Positions 1-4,987 of a stretch of 5,242 nt of DNA are shown here, piece after piece. Source of the stretch: JBGPRB01 sp964422155 (GTDB lineage: Bacteria; Chloroflexota; Dehalococcoidia; Dehalococcoidales; RBG-16-60-22); contig CAYQZZ010000103.1 of assembly GCA_964422155.1 (NCBI GenBank), positions 1 to 5,242 on the forward strand, in the 5' to 3' direction. Made by a program: the position numbers and the translations under genes. Position 1 is the first letter of the stretch; every line of letters begins with the position of its first letter. The notes under the pieces are model-generated. The model saw nothing but the letters and a program-made list of their open reading frames with translations. It ran no database searches and was not told the DNA's origin.

Positions 1-160
1 GGATGTCACCCGCATGGCGATGCAAATTCACGGCTCTTACGGCACGATGAAATCCCTGCCGATAGAAAGGCTTTACCGGGATGCCAAGATGACGGAGATA
101 TACGTCGGCATCTCCGAGGTGCACCGCAGCATTATCGCCAATAGATTATTGCATGAGTAG
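1..160 (+). CDS. Acyl-CoA dehydrogenase, C-terminal end (5' partial)
   Basis: The reading frame open from base 2 gives 52 residues ending at a TAG. It matches the last helices of acyl-CoA dehydrogenases, flavoenzymes that make the alpha-beta double bond in acyl-CoA thioesters. The visible landmarks are QIHGSYG (usually QIHGGYG), IERLYRDAK (the classic ERxYRDAK) and IYVGISEVHRSIIA (usually IYEGTSEIQRxIIA). In medium- and short-chain family members the Glu of IYEGT is the catalytic base. Here that position is Val (codon 104-106), and the next Thr is Ile. Isovaleryl-CoA and long-chain dehydrogenases also lack Glu here and keep the base on another helix, so the enzyme may still be active, but the substrate cannot be named. 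The gene end overlaps the tgt start by 8 nt, which suggests one transcript with translational coupling. Family assignment is firm. The N-terminal and middle domains lie outside the window. Confidence 0.9.
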   Translation, partial: DVTRMAMQIHGSYGTMKSLPIERLYRDAKMTEIYVGISEVHRSIIANRLLHE

Positions 161-1334
161 AATGTCGCCCGAAAAACATTTCCGTTTATTAAAAACCTGT
201 AACGACGCCCGCGTCGGTGAACTTAATACGTCACACGGTACGGTACTCACGCCGGTTTTCCTGCCGGTGGGTAGCCAGGCAACGGTCAGGACCTTGACTC
301 CACAGGATATAAAGGAGACAGGGTTCAACATGGTGCTGGCTAATACCTATCACCTATACCTGAGGCCGGGTATTGATGTTATCGAAAAGATGGGTGGTTT
401 ACACCGGTTCATGGCCTGGGACGGCGCTATCCTTACCGATAGCGGCGGCTACCAGGTATTCAGCCTGGCGCCTTTCTGTAAAATTAACGACGATGGTGTG
501 ACTTTCCGTTCCCATATAGATGGCAGCGAACACTTCCTCACTCCAGAACTGTCCGTTCGATATCAGGAGACTTTGGGCGCCGATGTCATTATGGCGCTTG
601 ATGAGTGTTCCGCCTATGGCGACAGTACGGAAAAGGTCAAGAGGGCTATGGATAGGACGCACCGCTGGGCGGAGAGGTGTTTGAAAGCTCATAAAAGAAA
701 TGACCAGACCCTTTACGCTATCGTGCAGGGGGGTATGTTACCAGAGCTTAGAAAGCTGTCGGCGGAGCACCTGAAAAAATTCGATTTCCCCGGCTATGCT
801 ATCGGCGGACTGAGCGTCGGCGAGCCGAAGGATATCACGTTTACTCTGGTCGAGCAGACGGCGTCGCTGCTGCCTGGAAATAAGCCGCGTTATCTCATGG
901 GCTTGGGCGCGCCGGAGGATATTATAGAAGGGGTGGCGCGGGGTATAGATATCTTCGATAGCGCCCTGCCGACGCGCGTCGCCCGCAACGGCGCTCTATT
1001 TACTCGAAAGGGACGCATCAATATACGCCGCGCGACTTATAGCAAAATGGACAGCCCGCTCGACCCCGACTGCGATTGCTATACCTGCCGCACCTTTTCC
1101 GCCGCCTATTTGAGCCACCTCTTCCGCAGCGAGGAGCTTCTGGCCCTGCGGCTGGCTACTGTGCACAATCTACGTTTCATCAACAACCTGACGCAAGACA
1201 TAAGGAACGCCATCCTGGATGGCACTTTCAACGCCTTCCGTGAGAATTTCCTGGCAAACTATAAAACCACCGACGCGCAGACCAGATTTGAGCAGAAGCA
1301 GAGGTGGATAAGGGGGAGGGGGACGATTTTATAA
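153..1334 (+). CDS. tgt: tRNA-guanine transglycosylase (queuine tRNA-ribosyltransferase)
   Basis: This cytoplasmic enzyme swaps guanine at position 34 of GUN-anticodon tRNAs for preQ1 on the way to queuosine. The 393 residues are about the usual length and fill a TIM barrel. Residues visible: general acid/base Asp96 in TDSGGYQVFSL; Asp150-Glu151-Cys152 (MALDEC); GGLSVGE at 218-224; and nucleophile Asp269 in IDIFDSALPTR. The zinc site is Cys307, Cys309, Cys312 and His338, all shifted by +5 from the E. coli ligands. Cys152 and Val222 are the bacterial preQ1-type choices rather than the eukaryotic queuine type, so preQ1 is the likely substrate (inference). The residue after the nucleophile is Ser where many homologues have Cys. 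The start at 153 overlaps the upstream stop by 8 nt and has no clear Shine-Dalgarno site. ATG 162 is an in-frame alternative, and both leave the conserved N-terminus intact. No other queuosine genes are in view. Confidence 0.97.
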   Translation: MSRMSPEKHFRLLKTCNDARVGELNTSHGTVLTPVFLPVGSQATVRTLTPQDIKETGFNMVLANTYHLYLRPGIDVIEKMGGLHRFMAWDGAILTDSGGYQVFSLAPFCKINDDGVTFRSHIDGSEHFLTPELSVRYQETLGADVIMALDECSAYGDSTEKVKRAMDRTHRWAERCLKAHKRNDQTLYAIVQGGMLPELRKLSAEHLKKFDFPGYAIGGLSVGEPKDITFTLVEQTASLLPGNKPRYLMGLGAPEDIIEGVARGIDIFDSALPTRVARNGALFTRKGRINIRRATYSKMDSPLDPDCDCYTCRTFSAAYLSHLFRSEELLALRLATVHNLRFINNLTQDIRNAILDGTFNAFRENFLANYKTTDAQTRFEQKQRWIRGRGTIL

Positions 1335-1378
1335 AAATTACACTTTTTCCCATTCCCCGTTTTATATTTTATATTTCT
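1312..1378 (+). terminator. Possible weak intrinsic terminator after tgt
   Basis: The G-rich end of tgt (1313-1320, GGGGA then GGG) can pair with CCC at 1349-1351 and TCCCC at 1354-1358, with a two-base bulge. An inner AT-only hairpin (1326-1330 with 1334-1338) lies in the loop. A T-rich stretch of about 20 bases follows (1360-1378). The stem is interrupted and the loop is long, so this is only a candidate. It would separate tgt from the zinc-ribbon gene, which appears to have its own promoter overlapping this area. Confidence 0.3.
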
Positions 1379-1382
1379 ACTC

Positions 1383-1391
1383 TGCTACAAT
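1383..1391 (+). promoter_or_regulatory. Extended -10 promoter for the small zinc-ribbon gene
   Basis: TGCTACAAT matches the sigma-70 extended -10 form (TGn plus TATAAT with one mismatch). No good -35 hexamer is seen 16-18 bp upstream, where the sequence is AT-rich; extended -10 promoters often do without one. Transcription would begin near 1398, leaving a leader of about 30 nt that carries the GGGAGG ribosome site at 1417-1422. An upstream ATG at 1390 falls on this element, which argues against that ATG being the start codon. Confidence 0.45.
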
Positions 1392-1428
1392 GGGAATAAA
1401 GAGAAGGATAGAACCCGGGAGGTTGAAC

Positions 1429-1572
1429 ATGGCTAAGGAAAAAGGAAAAGAAAAACACCAGCATCCTGTCAAACTGGGCGATAAATACATTTGCCCGCAT
1501 TGCCGCGCCGAGGTGCCGGTAAAGCAGGACTACCCGGCGTGTAAACTGGAGATTGACTGGACCAAGATTTAG
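1429..1572 (+). CDS. Small lysine-rich protein with degenerate zinc ribbon
   Basis: This is a 47-residue protein of unknown function. The start at 1429 is chosen because GGGAGG (1417-1422) sits 6 nt before it; an in-frame ATG at 1390 would add 13 residues but overlaps the likely -10 box. The N-terminus (residues 2-9) is rich in Lys and Glu. It is followed by HQHPVKLGDKYICPHC, with the first knuckle Cys22-x2-Cys25. The second knuckle would be expected as CPxC at 35-38, but it reads Tyr35-Pro-Ala-Cys38, so one of the four expected zinc ligands is missing. The C-terminus is LEIDWTKI. Short one-ribbon proteins of this shape are commonly annotated as hypothetical or rubredoxin/zinc-ribbon-like. 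A nearby His (10, 12 or 24) might replace the lost ligand, which is speculation. Coding is supported by the ribosome site and the clear family-like layout. The stop lies 8 nt from the end of the convergent sulfur-carrier gene. Confidence 0.75.
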   Translation: MAKEKGKEKHQHPVKLGDKYICPHCRAEVPVKQDYPACKLEIDWTKI

Positions 1573-1580
1573 CTTGAGGC

Positions 1581-1853
1581 TCATCCCCCGTGGATGATAA
1601 AGATAACGTTTAGTTTATCGCCGTCCTTGACCGGTTTCGTCATGTCCTTCGGATAGACGTTTTCCCCGTTGATATAAATATCGTAGGCATGCATTAGATT
1701 GCCGTCCTTATCGAGGAGCATCTTTTTCAGGTTGGGGAACTGCCGGACGAGGTCGTGCAGGCACTCACGGATGGTTTTGCCTTCCACCATAATATTCAGA
1801 TGGTTATCCGTATATCTGCCGAAAATGGGTGAAATCTCTATCTCAACGCTCAT
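1581..1853 (-). CDS. MoaD/ThiS-family ubiquitin-like sulfur carrier (CysO- or MoaD-like)
   Basis: This 90-residue beta-grasp protein ends in the diagnostic Gly89-Gly90. The C-terminal carboxylate is adenylated by an E1-like enzyme and turned into a thiocarboxylate that donates sulfur. Visible features are VEIEISPIF (strand 1), the helix around TIRECLHDLVRQF (27-39), DIYINGENV (58-66), and KDGDKLNVIFIIHGG at the end. MoaD, ThiS and CysO share this plan. The length near 90 and the segments YINGENV and DGD are, from memory, closer to mycobacterial CysO (a cysteine-biosynthesis carrier) than to the shorter E. coli MoaD, so I give no gene symbol. It starts 7 nt after the stop of the adenylating-enzyme gene. 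Its Shine-Dalgarno AGGTGA straddles that stop codon, so the two are almost certainly translated together as a functional pair. The Gly-Gly end is encoded exposed, so no protease is needed for maturation. Confidence 0.88.
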   Translation of the reverse strand: MSVEIEISPIFGRYTDNHLNIMVEGKTIRECLHDLVRQFPNLKKMLLDKDGNLMHAYDIYINGENVYPKDMTKPVKDGDKLNVIFIIHGG

Positions 1854-1860
1854 TGGTTAC

Positions 1861-2604
1861 TCACCTGCCTGATGTATTACCGCAGTGCTCGCAATTGGGG
1901 TCTCTATTGATTTTAAACTCGGTGAATTTCATCCTCAGGGCATCATAATTTAAGAGTCTATTGGTTAATAATTCACCCAGTCCCACTAAATATTTTATTA
2001 CCTCGGTAGCCTGGATACAACCGATAACCGCTGGTGTGACGCCGATAACTGGGAATTTCTCTTTAGGCATGGTAGCGCCGTGATAAAGGCAGTTGAGGCA
2101 GGCCGATTTGCCCGGTATTACGGTCATGGCTCTCCCCTCGAAGCCGTACACCGCGCCGTGGAAAAAGGGTATGCCCTTCTTAATAGCCGCCCTGTTCAGC
2201 AGGTATCGGGTCGGCAGATTATCCATAGCATCGACAATTAAGTCGGAATCGGCCACGAGTTGCGAGACATTGTCTTCGGTTATCGTATCCGCAATGGTTT
2301 CTATTTTGATGCCCGTATTAAATTTCCTCAGCTTGGTGGCTGCCGAGTCGACCTTTCTACCGCCGAGGTTTTCCTCCCAGTGCAGGACCTGCCGGTTCAG
2401 ATTACTGAGTTCAACCCTGTCATGGTCGGCAATACGTATCGTGCCGATGCCTGCGGCGGCCAGATAGATGGTCACCGGTGAGCCCAGTCCGCCGGCGCCG
2501 GCGATAAAAGCCCTGGCTTTCTTGAGCTTCTCCTGCCCCTCTTTCCCGAATCCGTATATCATTATTTGACGGTCGTATCTTTCCAGTTCTTTCGCGGTGA
2601 GCAT
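1861..2604 (-). CDS. moeB: MoeB/ThiF/HesA-family E1-like adenylating enzyme
   Basis: This 247-residue enzyme activates the C-terminal Gly of a ubiquitin-like carrier with ATP. The Rossmann ATP site is GAGGLGSP (36-43). Residues known to matter in E. coli MoeB all appear two positions earlier here: Asp60, Arg71 (in NLNRQ), Lys84 and Asp128 (in DAMDN). The structural zinc cysteines are CLNC (169, 172) and CEHC (238, 241). Cys196 in VIGCIQATE is the only other Cys. There is no C-terminal rhodanese domain, unlike MoeZ/MOCS3, so the sulfur must come from a separate protein. GGGAGG lies 9 nt before the ATG. The gene sits 19 nt after cutA and 7 nt before its likely partner carrier. The symbol moeB reflects the residue match; if the carrier is CysO-like, the pathway may be cysteine or another thiolated product rather than molybdopterin. 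Confidence 0.92.
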   Translation of the reverse strand: MLTAKELERYDRQIMIYGFGKEGQEKLKKARAFIAGAGGLGSPVTIYLAAAGIGTIRIADHDRVELSNLNRQVLHWEENLGGRKVDSAATKLRKFNTGIKIETIADTITEDNVSQLVADSDLIVDAMDNLPTRYLLNRAAIKKGIPFFHGAVYGFEGRAMTVIPGKSACLNCLYHGATMPKEKFPVIGVTPAVIGCIQATEVIKYLVGLGELLTNRLLNYDALRMKFTEFKINRDPNCEHCGNTSGR

Positions 2605-2623
2605 ATTACCTAACCTCCCTCGC

Positions 2624-2947
2624 TTAGATTACCTCGCTATCTATCCAGTCCAGGTAGTCCTGACTGCCGCCGACGATGGGTAAAGCGATTATCTCCGGGA
2701 TGCTGTAGCTGTGAATCTTCTTGACCGACTTCATGAGTTCCGGCAGCAGTGATTCCTTGGTCTTAACGATGAGAAGGCTTTCCTGTGTTGAGTCGAGCTT
2801 GTCTTTCCACCAGAAATGCGAGTTTACTTCCGGCACGATATTAACACAGGCGGCTTGCCTCCGCTTGAGCAGCGAATTGGCTATCTTCTGTGCCTCTTCG
2901 CTATCTTTTACCGTAATAAAGACGACGATATAATTACGCTGTTCCAT
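2624..2947 (-). CDS. cutA: Divalent cation tolerance protein CutA
   Basis: This is a 107-residue trimeric, PII-like ferredoxin-fold protein of the CutA1 family, linked in E. coli to copper and other divalent-metal tolerance. The exact role is unsettled. Hallmarks are YIVVFITVKDSEEAQKIA (6-23), AACVNIVPEVNSHFWWKDKL (32-51; the conserved Cys is 34), ESLLIVKT (56-63), HSYSIPEIIALPI (79-91) and YLDWI (98-102). Length is usual for the family. It starts 4 nt after the nadA stop without a convincing ribosome site (GTAAGAAA precedes the ATG), so it probably depends on coupling to nadA. Its place between NAD synthesis and sulfur-carrier genes does not explain its role. Confidence 0.95.
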   Translation of the reverse strand: MEQRNYIVVFITVKDSEEAQKIANSLLKRRQAACVNIVPEVNSHFWWKDKLDSTQESLLIVKTKESLLPELMKSVKKIHSYSIPEIIALPIVGGSQDYLDWIDSEVI

Positions 2948-2951
2948 TTTC

Positions 2952-3869
2952 TTACACTATGGCTAACATCCGGTCGACGGCTGCCCTGGCTTTGACGCGG
3001 ATTTCTTCCGGCACCTTTACCTCCGGCGTCATCGTCTCCAGAGAATTCAGAATTTTATCGAGCGTGATTAGCTTCATATTGGGACATATTGCCTTTTTCG
3101 AAGCCGGGAAAAACTTCTTATTCGGGTTCTCCTTGTTGAGCCGGTGTAAAATTTCTACTTCCGTGCCCACAATCAACTCGCTTACATCTTCCCGGGCGGC
3201 ATAACGTATCATGCCGCTGGTGCTTAAGGCTTCATCGGCCAGGGCGATAACGTCCGGATGGCACTCTGGGTGCACCACCACTTTAGCATGTGGATGTTCG
3301 CGTTTCTGTGTGATGATATCTTCAGGGATTATCTTCACGTGAGTAGGGCAGTAGCCGGGCCAGAGGGTCATCTTTTTCCCTGTCCTCCTGGCAATGAAGT
3401 CGCCCAGGTACTGGTCGGGGATGAACAGTATCTCTTCGTTGTCAATGCTGTTGACAATCTTGACGCCGTTGGCGGAAGTGCAGCAGAAATCGGAATCGGC
3501 TTTAACGGCGGCGGTGGAGTTGATATAGGTGACCACAGTGGCGTTCGGAATCTCCTTCTTTTTCTGTCGCAGCTGCTCGGCGGTAATCATATTGGCCATG
3601 GGACAGCCCGCGCCGGCATCCGGCAGCAGCACGGTCTTATCCGGGCAGAGTATGGAGGCTGTCTCCGCCATGAAATGAACGCCGCAAAAGACGATGACAT
3701 CGGCATCTGTTTTGGCTGCTTTCTGACTCAGCTCCAGCGAATCTCCAACGAAGTCGGCGATATCCTGCACCTCGCCCCGCTGGTAGTTATGAGAGAGGAT
3801 GATGGCGTTCCTCTCTTTTTTCAGCTTAAGGATTCGCTCTTCAAGAGAATCACCGTGCTTGTTACCCAT
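2952..3869 (-). CDS. nadA: Quinolinate synthase NadA
   Basis: NadA condenses iminoaspartate with dihydroxyacetone phosphate to quinolinate in NAD biosynthesis, using an oxygen-sensitive [4Fe-4S] cluster. The 305 residues show three repeated alpha/beta domains typical of the family. The cluster ligands are Cys89 (GAGCPMANM), Cys174 (GYCPTHVK) and Cys262 (AICPNMK), equivalent to Cys81, 168 and 254 of Thermotoga NadA. Other conserved blocks are LSHNYQ (25-30), DIADFVGDSLELS (36-48), YINSTAAVKADSD (115-127), CTSANG (130-135), HPECHPDV (200-207) and GTEVEILHRL (235-244). The ATG at 3869 has GGAG about 7 nt upstream; upstream ATGs at 3897-3900 are out of frame. It leads a four-gene operon. The partner genes nadB and nadC are not in the window. 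Family call is essentially certain. Confidence 0.97.
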   Translation of the reverse strand: MGNKHGDSLEERILKLKKERNAIILSHNYQRGEVQDIADFVGDSLELSQKAAKTDADVIVFCGVHFMAETASILCPDKTVLLPDAGAGCPMANMITAEQLRQKKKEIPNATVVTYINSTAAVKADSDFCCTSANGVKIVNSIDNEEILFIPDQYLGDFIARRTGKKMTLWPGYCPTHVKIIPEDIITQKREHPHAKVVVHPECHPDVIALADEALSTSGMIRYAAREDVSELIVGTEVEILHRLNKENPNKKFFPASKKAICPNMKLITLDKILNSLETMTPEVKVPEEIRVKARAAVDRMLAIV

Positions 3870-3902
3870 GCTGTTCTCCGTTTTCCGACGTCTTCATCAT
3901 AT

Positions 3903-3932
3903 AGTGTATGTTTAATAATGGTCTGTTGTCAT
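3903..3932 (-). promoter_or_regulatory. Candidate promoter of the nadA operon
   Basis: Reading the minus strand, ATGACA (3927-3932, five of six matches to TTGACA) is followed after 18 bp by TACACT (3903-3908, four of six matches to TATAAT). This would start RNA near 3896 and give a leader of about 27 nt with a GGAG site. An alternative -10, TATGAT at 3896-3901, is closer to consensus but has no matching -35. The -35 lies inside the terminal inverted repeat of the intergenic element. The call rests on consensus matching only. Confidence 0.3.
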
Positions 3933-4086
3933 TCTTGAGCGAAGCCTGCTTGCGCTAAAGCTCTCGCCTGCCAGAGAACTTGTTCGGCGAGCAGGTCAGC
4001 GAAGGCAAGCGAAGAATCCGTAACCATCCCCTAAGGGACGGATTCTTCAGTCGTCCTGATTGCATCGGGACTCTTTCAGAATGACA
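3927..4086. repeat. Composite palindromic intergenic repeat (MITE/REP-like)
   Basis: The segment begins with TGTCATTCT (3927-3935) and ends with its exact reverse complement AGAATGACA (4078-4086). Inside is a perfect 11-bp stem (4011-4021 with 4038-4048, core GAAGAATCCG). The left arm also holds a second stem-loop, CTCGCC (3963-3968) with GGCGAG (3986-3991). AGCGAAG occurs three times (3938-3944, 3998-4004, 4008-4014), so about 60 bp seems to have been inserted or duplicated between the outer end and the GAAGAATCC core. No coding capacity is seen. The end and core motifs resemble dispersed short repeats I know from anaerobe genomes, but copy number cannot be judged from one window. TTAATAA occurs on both sides (3912-3918, 4087-4093), but it touches only the right end. 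Confidence 0.7.
4011..4048. repeat. Strong hairpin at the centre of the repeat
   Basis: Eleven perfectly paired bases (4011-4021 and 4038-4048) enclose a 16-nt loop. A competing small stem, TCCC (4027-4030) with GGGA (4035-4038), can form around CTAA. No T run follows on either strand, so it is not a standard intrinsic terminator. It sits between the end of fdhD and the start of nadA and could slow transcription or protect an mRNA 3' end. Confidence 0.55.
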
Positions 4087-4128
4087 TTAATAAATATCTT
4101 TTATATATATTTTACCTCATCACCGGCT
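4087..4128. other. AT-rich spacer between the repeat and fdhD
   Basis: This 42-base stretch (for example TATATATATTTTA at 4102-4114) follows the fdhD stop on the minus strand. I see no gene and no stem-loop with a T tract. It could hold weak -10-like sequences by composition alone. Confidence 0.4.
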
Positions 4129-4983
4129 CTATTCACAGAGCACTCTTTCGGCGCCGCTGTAAATCTTCATGCCCGCTTCTCTAATAATTCTTACTTCCAT
4201 GTCCGTGTTTATCTTCGTGCCGGTGTCCCTGACGAAGCCGATGATGGTCAGCCCGCACTTTTTGCCGATTTCCAGTCCTTTATCGGTTACCGCGGTTTTC
4301 GTGGCGACTAAAGGGATACCGCTACGGCAAATTTTAGCTACCATTTCCGATGCCATCCGGCCCGTCGAGACTAAAAAAGTGTGGCTGCAATCGACCTTAT
4401 TCAGCAGGACGTAGCCGATTATTTTGTCCAGCGTATTGTGTCGGCCGATGTCCTCCACGATACAGATAGGACTGGCCCCGGCGGTAAATAGTCCTGCGGC
4501 ATGGACGCCTTCGGTCTCTCCGTATAGTCCGGCATTTTCAAAAAGTGTATTCATGGCCTGGAATATCTCTTGCTTGCTGATTTTCATATCGGTTTTTATT
4601 TCACTGAATACGGTTTCTTCAAAATACGCCGACCTGCCACCTCCGGAGACGATGCGATAGTTAGCCTTGGCACTTCCGCTTGACAACTTTTCGTTATTTG
4701 TTAATATTACTTTCGCCGTATCGCCTTCCATTTTTACGGATTTCAATTCATTAATACTTTCGATAAATCCCTGACCGAAAAGATAGCCGACGACGAATTC
4801 CTTTTCCAGGGCCGGGGCTATCGAGGCGGTGACCAGGTGACTGCCATTAATATATATCGGCAGTTCCTTCTCTATAACCACGCTGGCGTCGGTCGGAGAG
4901 AACTGTCCATCGGTAAGTGTCCAGCACCTGATGGTTTTTGAGGTTGCCGCCAGCTTTGTCTCTACTGTTTTCTTTATGCTCAT
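4129..4983 (-). CDS. fdhD: FdhD-family protein without the catalytic-loop cysteines
   Basis: FdhD proteins bind the molybdenum or tungsten cofactor and, in E. coli, pass sulfur from IscS to it to activate formate dehydrogenase. From the ATG at 4983 the product has 284 residues with family blocks FVVGYLFGQGFI (63-74), GVHAAGL (159-165), EDIGRHNTLDKIIGY (177-191), STGRMASEM (206-214) and GIPLVATKTAV (222-232). The loop where E. coli has CxxC (Cys121, Cys124) reads NYRIVSGGGRSAYFEE (108-123) and contains no Cys. Six scattered Cys remain, none as CxxC. The C-terminus has about 19 extra residues (253-271) before MKIYSGAERV, compared with its upstream neighbour. The start is ambiguous. The ATG lies 4 nt after the upstream stop with only a weak GAG. 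A TTG at 4995 overlaps that stop by 8 nt, has GGAG 4 nt before it, and would add four residues. Family call is firm; sulfur-transfer activity is doubtful. Confidence 0.9.
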   Translation of the reverse strand: MSIKKTVETKLAATSKTIRCWTLTDGQFSPTDASVVIEKELPIYINGSHLVTASIAPALEKEFVVGYLFGQGFIESINELKSVKMEGDTAKVILTNNEKLSSGSAKANYRIVSGGGRSAYFEETVFSEIKTDMKISKQEIFQAMNTLFENAGLYGETEGVHAAGLFTAGASPICIVEDIGRHNTLDKIIGYVLLNKVDCSHTFLVSTGRMASEMVAKICRSGIPLVATKTAVTDKGLEIGKKCGLTIIGFVRDTGTKINTDMEVRIIREAGMKIYSGAERVLCE

Positions 4984-4987
4984 AGCT

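Noticed and set aside
1390..1428. Upstream in-frame ATG giving a 60-residue version of the zinc-ribbon protein
   Set aside because: This ATG falls on the extended -10 element, while ATG 1429 has GGGAGG at ideal distance.
1369..1584. Minus-strand open frame of 71 codons overlapping the zinc-ribbon gene
   Set aside because: The product is of low complexity and has no family look. The plus-strand gene has a promoter, ribosome site and CxxC motif.
3258..3938. Long plus-strand open frame of 226 codons opposite nadA
   Set aside because: It is antisense to the well-conserved nadA, its product has no recognisable motif, and it has no ribosome site. It is a codon-bias shadow.
4011..4048. Intrinsic terminator for fdhD or nadA
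   Set aside because: The stem is strong but no T tract follows on either strand, so I list it only as a hairpin.
3927..4086. CRISPR array or small RNA gene in the intergenic region
   Set aside because: There is no regular repeat-spacer spacing. The symmetry is that of an inverted-repeat element, and no promoter-terminator pair for a small RNA is evident.
3912..4093. TTAATAA copies as target-site duplication of the repeat
   Set aside because: The left copy is 8 bp away from the inverted repeat end and the sequence is AT-rich, so chance is a good explanation. It is kept only as a remark.
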